From Bacteroidota bacterium (GTDB taxonomy: Bacteria; Zhuqueibacterota; JdFR-76; DREG01), in assembly GCA_030624545.1 (NCBI GenBank), contig JAUXJX010000053.1, positions 1 to 8,835 on the forward strand: a stretch of 8,835 nucleotides of DNA, in the 5' to 3' direction. How positions within the stretch are numbered: the first letter of the stretch is position 1; every line of letters starts with the position of its first letter. Shown piece after piece: positions 1-5,594 of the stretch. The notes beneath the pieces are model-generated. The model did not search any database, was not told the origin of the DNA, and saw nothing but the letters and a program-made list of their open reading frames with translations. The position numbers were made by a program, and so were the translations under genes.

Positions 1-48
1 AGATACAAAGATATTATGAGAAAGTCCAGAGGAATCCTTTAAAGAAGC

Positions 49-81
49 AGACCTTCCAATTTTTCTTTACCTGGAAGGTCT
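49..81. repeat. Palindromic repeat with AGACCT/AGGTCT ends (copy 1)
   Basis: The arms AGACCTTCCA (49-58) and TGGAAGGTCT (72-81) are perfect 10-base inverted complements around a 13-base T-rich loop. The outer six bases match those of the palindrome at 190-222, which suggests one REP-like family. No T-run follows either side, so it does not look like an intrinsic terminator. Confidence 0.6.
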
Positions 82-189
82 AATCTATGATGGTGAGATT
101 CCGGTCCATCAAGAAGATCTCTTTAACTTTATTGTTTGCGGGTTTTAAATTCTCCCAATTACTTTGGCTGTAATAATGTGGAATAGCAA

Positions 190-222
190 AGACCTCTCAG
201 GTCTTCTAGACCTGTGAGGTCT
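190..222. repeat. Palindromic repeat with AGACCT/AGGTCT ends (copy 2)
   Basis: The 15-base arms AGACCTCTCAGGTCT (190-204) and AGACCTGTGAGGTCT (208-222) pair at 14 of 15 positions around a 3-base loop. Each arm also starts AGACCT and ends AGGTCT, so each is itself nearly palindromic. From memory, similar GACCTGTGAGGTC palindromes occur as dispersed extragenic repeats in several bacterial groups. That family assignment is inference. Confidence 0.7.
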
Positions 223-223
223 A

Positions 224-288
224 CCGCCGCCGTAAATGGCGAGCGAGGTTTAATTGCCACGTCCTTCAGGGCGTGGATATGAGGTCAA
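224..288 (+). mobile_element. Possible solo IS200/IS605-family right end (omega-RNA-like 3' structure)
   Basis: Two adjacent stems are visible. The first is CGCC/GGCG (228-231 with 238-241) around GTAAAT. The second is CCACGTCC/GGGCGTGG (257-264 with 269-276) around TTCA, with one G.U pair. Between them is GAGCGAGGTTTAATT, and after them ATATGAGGTCAA. From memory, this arrangement (small GCC stem, GGTTTAAT linker, CCACG hairpin, terminal GTCAA) resembles the right end of tnpB-carrying IS605-group elements, where the 3' end of the omega RNA is encoded. No tnpA or tnpB is visible beside it, so it would be a solo or decayed end. An ordinary hairpin remains possible. Confidence 0.35.
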
Positions 289-320
289 GAAGTTAGTCGG
301 GTTTCACCCCATCCTGCAGA

Positions 321-743
321 TCACGCGCTGATAGCTTTTAATACTCTGTCTTTCACATTTCTGATTACCGCACTCAGCCCCTGGGTTCTAACCATTCCGA
401 TCATATTGGCAATTCCCAGATCATGCAAAAGATTAGCCGGCATATTCTGCACGTCCTCAGGAGTTGCGCCGTTAAATGCGCGTACCAAAATGGAGACAAA
501 TCCCTTCACTGTCGGTGCTTCTGATGCTACGTCCGCCTGAATGGATATCCTTCCGTTATTCAAATATACATAAAGAAACACAGGTGTCAGGCACTCTTCT
601 ACGCGGCCTATCTCAGCATCTCGAGCCTCCCGGAACTCGTCAGGGAGTGGCGGGAGTTTTTCGGAATAGTCCAAGAGTAACTGCAAACGCCAGTCCGGCT
701 CGAGCGATTGAAACTGCTGTGTGATTTCGTCCAGCTTAGTCAT
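321..743 (-). CDS. SufE-like sulfur acceptor protein
   Basis: This is a 140-residue protein of the SufE/CsdE fold. Family members accept persulfide sulfur from a cysteine desulfurase on one cysteine and pass it to Fe-S cluster assembly, in the cytoplasm. The only cysteine is C51, the same position as the catalytic cysteine of E. coli SufE, in the context RVEECLTPVFLYV. The N-terminal part (residues 4-45: ITQQFQSLEPDWRLQLLLDY, then LPPLPDEF) and the segment VKGFVSILVRAFNGATPEDV also fit the family, and the length is normal (E. coli 138). The ECLTPVF loop differs from the GCxSxVW form of enterobacterial SufE and resembles actinobacterial SufE-like proteins (ECQTPFF). The ATG follows an in-frame stop directly, so the start is fixed, but no good Shine-Dalgarno is visible. 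It lies downstream of a thiosulfate sulfurtransferase on the same strand, 197 bases away with a long hairpin between. No cysteine desulfurase gene is in view. Confidence 0.88.
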   Translation of the reverse strand: MTKLDEITQQFQSLEPDWRLQLLLDYSEKLPPLPDEFREARDAEIGRVEECLTPVFLYVYLNNGRISIQADVASEAPTVKGFVSILVRAFNGATPEDVQNMPANLLHDLGIANMIGMVRTQGLSAVIRNVKDRVLKAISA

Positions 744-799
744 TTATGGCGTTTCAATGGAATAAAAACACCGCAAGCATCACGATGGAGCCCCAAATA

Positions 800-892
800 A
801 TTCAACACTGAACAACACCGAATTCACCGAATTATGAAAAGAATCAATCTGCTGTGTTCGGTGTCTTTCGGTGTTGTTCAGTGTTTGTGAAT
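800..892. repeat. Long interrupted palindrome between the sulfurtransferase and sufE-like genes
   Basis: The arms AACACTGAACAACACCGAA (804-822) and TTCGGTGTTGTTCAGTGTT (867-885) are perfect 19-base inverted complements. Pairing resumes inward after a small internal loop (CACCGAA 825-831 with TTCGGTG 857-863) and outward across a small bulge (ATTCA 800-804 or TGAAT 888-892). The apical loop is about 25 bases (832-856). In a transcript from the minus-strand sulfurtransferase gene it would form a stem of about 26 base pairs just upstream of sufE. No T-run follows, so it is more likely a mobile palindromic repeat, a processing site or a partial attenuator than a classical terminator. Confidence 0.75.
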
Positions 893-940
893 AGATCAGG
901 TTCAATGAACTTTTGGCGTGCCTGATGCTAGTAAATTTTA

Positions 941-1786
941 CTATTTCTCAATCGGAGCCCGGACAACATTACCCCATTCCGTCCAGGAGCCGTCATAGTT
1001 TCGCACCTTGTCGTAACCGAGCAGGTATTTCAATACAAACCAGGTATGGGCGGAACGTTCGCCAATTCGGCAATAAGCGATCACATCCTGATCCGGTCTT
1101 AGGCCAACTTCACCTTCATAAATTCCCTGCAATTCTTCGCGCGATTTGAAGGTCTGGTCCTCATTAGCTGCTCTCGACCAGGGGACATTTTTCGCACCGG
1201 GAATGTGGCCGCCTCGCAATGCGCCCTCCTGGGGATAGTCCGCCATGTGGAGCAACTCTCCTGTGAATTCGCCCGGAGAACGAACGTCAATCAGCGGCCT
1301 CGCCGCTTCAGTGTGCCGCAAGACCTCGTCACGGAATGCCCGAATCTTCTCCTCATTGCTCTGTGTTACATGGTATGAAGCTCTGGGAAAGTCTGGCACG
1401 TCTTTGGTGAGCGGGCGACCTTCGTCGATCCATTTCTGCCGGCCACCGTTCATGATCTTTGAATTCCCATGCCCGAATAGCTCAAAAGCCCAAAATGCAT
1501 AGCAAGCCCACCAGTTACTTTTGTCGCCATAAAACACCACCGTCGTATCGTTATTGATACCCTTCTCGGACAAAATCTGCTCAAATCGCTCCTTGCTTAC
1601 ATAATCGCGAACAAGGGCATCCTGCAGGTCCGTCTGCCAATCGATCTTCACGGTCTGCGGTACATGTCCGGTATCATATAACAAGATGTCTTCATCCGAT
1701 TCGACGACACGAACGTTGGGATCATTTATGTGGTCGGCTACCCAACTGGTGCTAACCAAGACATCAGGATTTGCGTAATCACTCAT
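941..1786 (-). CDS. Thiosulfate/3-mercaptopyruvate-type sulfurtransferase (two-domain rhodanese)
   Basis: This 281-residue protein carries two rhodanese domains in tandem. Such enzymes move sulfane sulfur from thiosulfate (or mercaptopyruvate) to cyanide or thiol acceptors through a cysteine persulfide. The N-terminal domain (about residues 8-125) is the inactive one: the loop position holds D88 in YGDKSNWWA instead of cysteine. The C-terminal domain (about 150-278) has [22 protein letters not shown] and the catalytic C239 in [15 protein letters not shown]. The CRIGERS loop is the signature of the thiosulfate-preferring CysA/SseA type, whereas mercaptopyruvate enzymes usually read CG(S/T)GVTA. 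The start is well supported by AAGGAGG (1792-1798 on the minus strand), five bases from the ATG. No signal peptide is seen, so it should be cytoplasmic. A sufE-like gene follows on the same strand, and the nuo operon diverges upstream. I give no symbol because several paralogue names (sseA, cysA, rhdA) could apply. Confidence 0.92.
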   Translation of the reverse strand: MSDYANPDVLVSTSWVADHINDPNVRVVESDEDILLYDTGHVPQTVKIDWQTDLQDALVRDYVSKERFEQILSEKGINNDTTVVFYGDKSNWWACYAFWAFELFGHGNSKIMNGGRQKWIDEGRPLTKDVPDFPRASYHVTQSNEEKIRAFRDEVLRHTEAARPLIDVRSPGEFTGELLHMADYPQEGALRGGHIPGAKNVPWSRAANEDQTFKSREELQGIYEGEVGLRPDQDVIAYCRIGERSAHTWFVLKYLLGYDKVRNYDGSWTEWGNVVRAPIEK

Positions 1787-1791
1787 GACAG

Positions 1792-1798
1792 CCTCCTT
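1792..1798 (-). promoter_or_regulatory. Strong Shine-Dalgarno of the sulfurtransferase gene
   Basis: AAGGAGG on the minus strand, five bases before the ATG. It fixes the start codon and shows that this organism does use Shine-Dalgarno initiation, in contrast to nuoC, nuoE and nuoF, which lack a good one. Confidence 0.85.
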
Positions 1799-1857
1799 CT
1801 GGATTTTTTGTGCTTGTGCACGATTATCAACAGGTACTTGACTCTGGAATTAATGAC

Positions 1858-1886
1858 TTGACAATAGCTGTACGATATAGTAAAAT
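1858..1886 (+). promoter_or_regulatory. Sigma70-type promoter for the nuo operon
   Basis: A perfect TTGACA (1858-1863) is followed by a 17-base spacer and TAAAAT (1881-1886), five of six matches to TATAAT. The predicted transcription start is near 1892-1894, inside the left arm of the palindrome at 1889-1909. The direction fits nuoA, which starts 240 bases downstream. ACTTGAC at 1856-1862 also occurs at 1836-1842, a 20-base offset or about two helical turns, which might mark an activator site. Confidence 0.6.
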
Positions 1887-1888
1887 AT

Positions 1889-1909
1889 ATGCGACAATTA
1901 AAGTCGCAT
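1889..1909. promoter_or_regulatory. Palindromic candidate operator overlapping the nuo start site
   Basis: ATGCGAC (1889-1895) and GTCGCAT (1903-1909) are perfect inverted complements separated by the seven bases AATTAAA. It sits three bases after the -10 hexamer at 1881-1886, where a bound repressor would block initiation. I do not recognise the motif as the site of a particular regulator; it is not an Fnr, Fur or LexA consensus. A 5' transcript hairpin is an alternative reading. Confidence 0.45.
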
Positions 1910-2096
1910 TTAATATACTCTGGAGAAGATCCGATTTCAAAGAAAATTTGATATGTCCATTTATGTCTTTTTTCCGAGTGATTTAAATTCTCTAAATTCC
2001 GTTGCAATTGAAGAGGGCAGCTATTAAATTTAGTGAAATTTTGCGCAATGGCTTTTGCGAAGTAGTGGGCAAATTTAATATTTTCATATAGTTGTG

Positions 2097-2102
2097 TATA
2101 AT
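2097..2102 (+). promoter_or_regulatory. Possible second -10 element upstream of nuoA
   Basis: A perfect TATAAT lies 31 bases before the nuoA ATG, but the bases 16-18 upstream (around TTTAATA) are a poor -35. In such AT-rich DNA a chance match is likely. The promoter at 1858-1886 is better supported. Confidence 0.25.
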
Positions 2103-2133
2103 AACAGAACCGATTCCATTCGTATAAGGTCAA

Positions 2134-2499
2134 ATGGTCAGTGAACTAGTCCCAGTCGCCCTAATGATTCTGGGGGCCATGGGTCTGGCCGCCGTGATTC
2201 TCATAATGAGTTCCCTCTTTGGTCCGCGCCGCCCGGACCGCGTGAAACTAGGGCCATATGAATCGGGGATGGAGCCGGTGGGCGAGGCGCGTGGCAGGTT
2301 TTCCATACGATTTTACATCATTGCCATGCTGTTCGTCATATTTGACATCGAGATCATCTTCTTCTATCCCTGGGCCGTGGTATATAGAAAGTTACTGCCG
2401 GTTGGGAGCTTCATTTTGATTGAAATGCTGGTCTTCGTAGCCCTGCTCTTGGTCGGCTACGTCTATGCCTGGAAAAAAGGAGCGCTGGAATGGGACTAG
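2134..2499 (+). CDS. nuoA: NADH-quinone oxidoreductase subunit A
   Basis: NuoA is a small membrane subunit of complex I, next to NuoH at the junction with the peripheral arm, where its loop helps shape the quinone-to-proton coupling region. At 121 residues the length is normal. Three transmembrane helices are visible (about 7-29, 60-84 and 93-113). The loop carries the family motif GPYESGMEP (40-48), followed by [19 protein letters not shown], which contains the conserved acidic pair D71 and E73, and then FFYPWA. The ATG is preceded by a weak AAGG (2126-2129) only four bases away, so initiation may be modest. It is the first gene of the operon, and its last 10 bases overlap nuoB. Confidence 0.96.
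   Translation: MVSELVPVALMILGAMGLAAVILIMSSLFGPRRPDRVKLGPYESGMEPVGEARGRFSIRFYIIAMLFVIFDIEIIFFYPWAVVYRKLLPVGSFILIEMLVFVALLLVGYVYAWKKGALEWD
2475..2482 (+). promoter_or_regulatory. Shine-Dalgarno of nuoB inside nuoA
   Basis: AAAAGGAG lies within the last codons of nuoA, seven bases before the nuoB ATG at 2490. It supports that start and the 10-base overlap, and suggests translational coupling of the two subunits. Confidence 0.75.
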
Positions 2500-2969
2500 A
2501 GAGCAAATTGGGTGATAACATTTTCACCACCCAGATTGACAAATTTATCAACTGGGGCCGGAAAAACTCCTTATGGCCTATGCCTTTTGGCACGGCCTGT
2601 TGTGGAATTGAACTCATGGCCGTGCTTGGGCCCAAATACGATCTGGCTCGCTTTGGGGCGGAGGCCATCCGTTTTTCACCGCGACAGTCTGATCTGATGA
2701 TTGTCGCCGGTAGAATCAGCATCAAAATGATGCCCGTTTTGCAGAGGATCTATGGCCAAATGCCCGAACCCAAATGGGTGATTTCCATGGGCGCCTGCGC
2801 CTCCTCAGGCGGAGTCTTCGACACGTATTCAACCATTCAAGGTGTGGATAATTTCCTCCCGGTTGATGTGTATGTCCCCGGCTGTCCGCCCCGTCCCGAA
2901 ACCGTGATCGATGCGGTCATGAAGATTCAGAAGATGATCGAGACGGAGTCGTCACAGAAATATAAATAA
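2490..2969 (+). CDS. nuoB: NADH-quinone oxidoreductase subunit B (cluster N2)
   Basis: NuoB (159 residues) holds the [4Fe-4S] cluster N2, the last carrier before quinone, at the interface with NuoD. The four ligands are present: the adjacent pair C37 and C38 in GTACCGIE, C103 in [10 protein letters not shown] and C132 in VPGCPPRPE. The segment [21 protein letters not shown] (about 54-74) is typical of the family, and the length is normal for the short bacterial form. The start is fixed by a good Shine-Dalgarno (2475-2482) inside nuoA. A gap of 163 bases containing a palindromic repeat follows before nuoC, which is unusual in a cluster otherwise this tight. No residue is missing or odd. Confidence 0.97.
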   Translation: MGLESKLGDNIFTTQIDKFINWGRKNSLWPMPFGTACCGIELMAVLGPKYDLARFGAEAIRFSPRQSDLMIVAGRISIKMMPVLQRIYGQMPEPKWVISMGACASSGGVFDTYSTIQGVDNFLPVDVYVPGCPPRPETVIDAVMKIQKMIETESSQKYK

Positions 2970-3008
2970 ATCGCATATATCCGTTTGAAATGTTAACGAG
3001 TCTATCAT

Positions 3009-3114
3009 ATTCATGAACCGCAAAGACGCGAAGGGCGCAAAGTCAAAAAAAAATACGTAATGATGAATTCTTGTTTCTTGGCGTCTTCGCGCCTTGGGGT
3101 GAGATTTTATGAAT
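3009..3114. repeat. Imperfect palindromic element between nuoB and nuoC
   Basis: The outer ends ATTCAT (3009-3014) and ATGAAT (3109-3114) are perfect inverted complements. Inside them, AAAGACGCGAAGGGCGCAAAG (3022-3042, 21 bases including its first A) pairs imperfectly with CTTGGCGTCTTCGCGCCTTG (3077-3096), around an A-rich spacer containing nine consecutive A. From memory, GACGC-AAG palindromes of this kind are scattered between genes in many bacteria. The element fills most of the 163-base gap and was probably inserted there. It could act as a processing or stability element in the nuo mRNA. The stem is not followed by a T-run on the + strand. Confidence 0.65.
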
Positions 3115-3132
3115 AATACAGGCTAAAGAGCC

Positions 3133-3660
3133 ATGGCGAGCAATCTAGAGCTTATTGACAAAGTAAAGTCTGAATTTAGCAACTCGGTTTTGGAGACCGC
3201 CAACCAGTTTGACCAGGCCGCCGTCTCGGTTAAAAGAGAAGACGTTGCGGAAGTCCTCCAGTTTCTGCGGGACGATCCTGAGACGGATTTCGATTTCCTG
3301 ATTGATGTCTGCGGTGTGGATTACCTGGAAATGGGCGGGATCGAGCGCTATGCCATCGTCTATCAACTCTATTCCTTAAAGCACAGCCACCGCCTTCGCA
3401 TTAAAGCCTACGTGCCCGAAAATGATCTGAAGATCGACACCGTCTCACATCTTTGGCCTGCCGCAGAATGGGCAGAACGAGAAGTGTATGACATGTACGG
3501 CATCGAGTTTAACAACCATCCCGACATGCGCAGGATCCTAAACCCAGACGACTTCGAAGGATTTGCCCTGCGCAAGGATTTTCCCGTCGAAGGAATCGGC
3601 TACCGTGAGGATTACGAGAAAATCGAGCGTGCAACCGGCCAGGAAGAAGCAGGTAATTGA
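3133..3660 (+). CDS. nuoC: NADH-quinone oxidoreductase subunit C
   Basis: NuoC (175 residues; the 30 kDa-type subunit) is a peripheral-arm protein that packs against NuoD and helps hold the N2/quinone module. It carries no cofactor. The family signature is clear at about 118-136: AEREVYDMYGIEFNNHPDMR, then RILNPDDFEGFALRKDFPVEG (positions are approximate). DFLIDVCGVDYLE near residue 55 is also typical. The protein is separate from NuoD, unlike the fused NuoCD of E. coli. An in-frame TAA at 3124-3126 makes ATG 3133 the first possible start. The ribosome site is weak: AAAGAG lies only two bases away, partly in the loop of a four-base GGCT/AGCC hairpin directly before the ATG. The stop codon TGA shares its A with the nuoD ATG. 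Confidence 0.96.
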   Translation: MASNLELIDKVKSEFSNSVLETANQFDQAAVSVKREDVAEVLQFLRDDPETDFDFLIDVCGVDYLEMGGIERYAIVYQLYSLKHSHRLRIKAYVPENDLKIDTVSHLWPAAEWAEREVYDMYGIEFNNHPDMRRILNPDDFEGFALRKDFPVEGIGYREDYEKIERATGQEEAGN

Positions 3661-4916
3661 TGGAAGACGTAAAGCAGCTCGAAACCACGACTGCCGCCCC
3701 CGAACCCGACATTCAAGACTTTGTCTACGATCCACATGAGGAGCGCATGCTCCTTAACTTCGGTCCCTCTCATCCGGCCACGCACGGAACCCTGCGCCTC
3801 ATGATGGAGTTGGACGGCGAAATCGTAATCAAATGCCAGCCGGATCTTGGCTTCCTGCATCATGGCTTCGAAAAATTGGGCGAGTACCGCTCCTACAACC
3901 AAGTGGTGACGATTACGGACAGGATGAACTATCTTTCTCCAATGAACAACAATTTTGCCTACATCCTGGCCGTTGAGGAGCTGTTCGACTTCGAGATTAC
4001 GAAACGCGCACAATATTTCAGGGTTATCCTTGCCGAGCTCTCCCGTATCATGGATCATCTTGTGAATGTTTCTACACAAGCCATGGATCTTGGCGCGTTT
4101 ACGGTTATTCTTTACCTCTTCCGCGAGCGAGAAAATATCTACAACTTGTTTGAGCTTTTGACGGGAACACGCCTGACTATCAGCTATGCAAGGTTGGGTG
4201 GCTTTGCAAGGGATCGGGATATTCCCGACGAATTCTTTCCCCAGCTAAAGCGCTTTGTTTCCGGCTTTCCGAATACCCTGGATGACGTAGATAATTTACT
4301 TTCCCACAACAAGATTTGGCTGAATCGCACCAAAGGTGTGGGGATCATTGAAAAAGAAGATGGGATTAATTATGGCATAACAGGACCCTGCTTAAGATGC
4401 AGCGGCATTCCACTGGATCTTCGGGTCAGCCAACCCTATTCATCGTATGAAGATTTCGATTTTGATATCCCGATCGGTGAGACGGGTGACACTTATGACA
4501 GATACCTTGTGCGCATGGAAGAAATGAAACAATCCGTTCGGATCATCCAGCAGGCTGCGAACAACTTTCCGGAGGGAGAGATCAGTGCGGATTCGGACAG
4601 TAAAGTTACCCTGCCTGCCAAAGATGAAGTCTATGGTTCCATCGAAGGGCTCATCCATCAATTTGAGATCATTATGGAGAACCGGGGAACCCAGGCCCCC
4701 AAAGGAGAATCCTATGTTGCCACAGAAGCGCCCAACGGTGAACTGGGATTCTTCGTTATCAGCAACCAGGGTCGCGGACCCTATCGATTCCGGGTTAGGC
4801 CCCCATCTTTCTACAATTATCAGATTCTCCCCAAATTGATCGAAGGAGGCCTGCTGTCTGATGTGGTGGCGGTATTGAGTAGTTTGAACATTATTGCCGG
4901 GGAATTGGACCGGTAA
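3660..4916 (+). CDS. nuoD: NADH-quinone oxidoreductase subunit D (quinone-site subunit)
   Basis: NuoD is the 49 kDa-type subunit, related to [NiFe]-hydrogenase large subunits; with NuoB it forms the quinone-reduction site. Counting from ATG 3660 it has 418 residues. The quinone-loop histidine is H38 in NFGPSHPATHGTLRL, and the quinone headgroup tyrosine is Y91 in TDRMNYLSPM. The C-terminus IIAGELDR matches the usual GE(V/L)DR ending. The hydrogenase metal cysteines are absent, as expected for complex I. One oddity is CxxC (C244 and C247) in TGPCLRCSGIPLDLR, where many homologues read GPNLRASG. I chose ATG 3660, in a TGATG overlap with nuoC, with AGCAGG (3648-3653) six bases before it. A TTG at 3657 directly upstream would add one residue and is less likely. 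A 48-base gap precedes nuoE. Confidence 0.96.
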   Translation: MEDVKQLETTTAAPEPDIQDFVYDPHEERMLLNFGPSHPATHGTLRLMMELDGEIVIKCQPDLGFLHHGFEKLGEYRSYNQVVTITDRMNYLSPMNNNFAYILAVEELFDFEITKRAQYFRVILAELSRIMDHLVNVSTQAMDLGAFTVILYLFRERENIYNLFELLTGTRLTISYARLGGFARDRDIPDEFFPQLKRFVSGFPNTLDDVDNLLSHNKIWLNRTKGVGIIEKEDGINYGITGPCLRCSGIPLDLRVSQPYSSYEDFDFDIPIGETGDTYDRYLVRMEEMKQSVRIIQQAANNFPEGEISADSDSKVTLPAKDEVYGSIEGLIHQFEIIMENRGTQAPKGESYVATEAPNGELGFFVISNQGRGPYRFRVRPPSFYNYQILPKLIEGGLLSDVVAVLSSLNIIAGELDR

Positions 4917-4964
4917 TTTGAGCGTTTGTTTATTGATGTCTGAAGAAGAGAGTTATGCGCTGTA

Positions 4965-5483
4965 ATGAATGAGGAAACGACAACGGCAATCAACGAAGAG
5001 ACTGCCTCAGGGACTATTGAATTTTCCGGCGAAGGCCTGCAGGAGTTGGAGGAAATTCTGCAGTGTTACCCGAATAAGAAAGCCGCAATGCTGCCGGTAC
5101 TACACCTGGCCAGGCAGGAGTTTAAGACCATCACGCCGGAGGTGATGCAGTACGTGGCGGGATTACTGGATTTGGATCCGATTCGGGTATTCGATGTGGT
5201 TTCGTTTTATACCCTGTTCCCCAGCGAGAAAGAGGGCCAATATGTGATCCAGGTGTGTGCCACGCTGTCGTGTGATGTGATGGGCGCAAGGTCGGTTGTA
5301 AATCACATTGAAAAGAAACTCGGCATTGAGGTTGGCCAGACAACGGAAGACGGAAAGATCACCCTGAAAAAAGTGGAATGCCTGGGCTCTTGTGGTACGG
5401 CACCGATGATGCAGATCAATGATGATTATTACGAGAATTTGACCGAAGAGCGGATCGATGAGATTCTGGATGGCTTGGAGTGA
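4965..5483 (+). CDS. nuoE: NADH-quinone oxidoreductase subunit E (cluster N1a)
   Basis: NuoE (172 residues; the 24 kDa-type subunit) is a thioredoxin-fold protein that binds the [2Fe-2S] cluster N1a next to the FMN of NuoF. The ligands are C98 and C103 (CATLSC, spacing CX4C) and C139 and C143 (CLGSC, spacing CX3C). The helical N-terminal region with CYPNKKAAMLPVLHLARQE and VFDVVSFYTLFP is typical. The first 20 or so residues (MNEETTTAINEETASGTIEF) are acidic and poorly conserved in kind. An in-frame TGA at 4941-4943 makes this ATG the only nearby start, but no good Shine-Dalgarno is present. A nine-codon frame (ATG 4936 to TAA 4965) ends in a TAATG overlap with this start, which could couple translation. 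A 111-base gap with a palindrome follows before nuoF. Confidence 0.96.
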   Translation: MNEETTTAINEETASGTIEFSGEGLQELEEILQCYPNKKAAMLPVLHLARQEFKTITPEVMQYVAGLLDLDPIRVFDVVSFYTLFPSEKEGQYVIQVCATLSCDVMGARSVVNHIEKKLGIEVGQTTEDGKITLKKVECLGSCGTAPMMQINDDYYENLTEERIDEILDGLE

Positions 5484-5502
5484 GGAAATCTACATAATGA
5501 AA

Positions 5503-5571
5503 TACACACCCCTGAAAACGCATGCGCATTTTCTGTCCCCTATCGAGAGGGGACCACAGGGTCGTGTTCAT
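5503..5571. repeat. Imperfect palindromic element between nuoE and nuoF
   Basis: The inner stem GTCCCCT (5535-5541) and AGGGGAC (5548-5554) is perfect around ATCGAG. The outer arms ACACACCCCTG (5504-5514) and CAGGGTCGTGTT (5557-5568) pair imperfectly. The left half also contains AAACGCATGCGCATTTT, which is nearly palindromic itself. The element occupies most of the nuoE-nuoF gap and differs in sequence from the nuoB-nuoC element, so two repeat families are present inside the operon. There is no T-run, so it is not an evident terminator. Confidence 0.6.
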
Positions 5572-5594
5572 TGAGCTGATTGAAACCAACTTAA

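Larger units (their letters stand above)
1..320. other. Gene-free left flank containing repeats
   Basis: I find no supportable gene in this stretch. It holds two short palindromic repeats (49-81 and 190-222) and a two-stem structure at 224-288 resembling an IS200/IS605 right end. The frame opened after the stop at 17-19 runs to TAA at 146-148 (42 codons), but it has no start codon with a ribosome site, and its middle is encoded by the first palindrome, so I do not call it a gene. The stretch is also the 3' side of the minus-strand sufE-like gene. No stem followed by a T-run is visible there for transcription termination. Confidence 0.6.
1787..2133. other. AT-rich divergent intergenic region, nuo leader
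   Basis: This 347-base region separates the start of the minus-strand sulfurtransferase from nuoA. It is clearly AT-richer than the flanking genes. It holds the sulfurtransferase Shine-Dalgarno, a near-consensus promoter facing nuoA (1858-1886) with a palindrome at its start site (1889-1909), and a TATAAT at 2097-2102. Transcription from the 1858-1886 promoter would give a nuo leader of about 240 bases; I see no known riboswitch or terminator-antiterminator pair in it. A minus-strand open frame crosses the region (1783-2133), but it looks like translated AT-rich spacer. I see no clear promoter for the sulfurtransferase. Confidence 0.65.

Noticed and set aside
20..148. Open stretch of 42 codons ending in TAA, possibly the tail of a decayed gene
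   Set aside because: There is no start with a ribosome site, a stop lies just upstream, and the palindrome at 49-81 encodes its middle. Open length of this size is common by chance.
257..276. Hairpin downstream of the sufE-like gene as an intrinsic terminator
   Set aside because: On the minus strand the stem is followed by CAATTAAACC, with no T-run. The surrounding pattern fits an IS605-like end better.
1824..1832. TTATCAACA, one mismatch from a DnaA box
   Set aside because: A single isolated near-match in AT-rich DNA, without neighbouring boxes or origin genes.
1953..2027. 24-codon frame (ATG 1953) in the nuo leader, possible leader peptide
   Set aside because: No ribosome site, no run of regulatory codons, and no terminator-antiterminator structure after it.
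1783..2133. 116-codon minus-strand open frame covering the whole divergent spacer, with an ATGA overlap onto the sulfurtransferase start
   Set aside because: The translation is rich in Tyr, Phe, Asn, Lys and Ile, as expected from AT-rich noncoding DNA, with no recognisable domain. It would cover the nuo promoter and leader. The ATGA overlap is notable but not enough.
5497..5574. 25-codon frame between nuoE and nuoF with GAGGA upstream
   Set aside because: It lies almost entirely within the palindromic element, so the peptide is just the repeat translated. Nothing suggests selection as protein.
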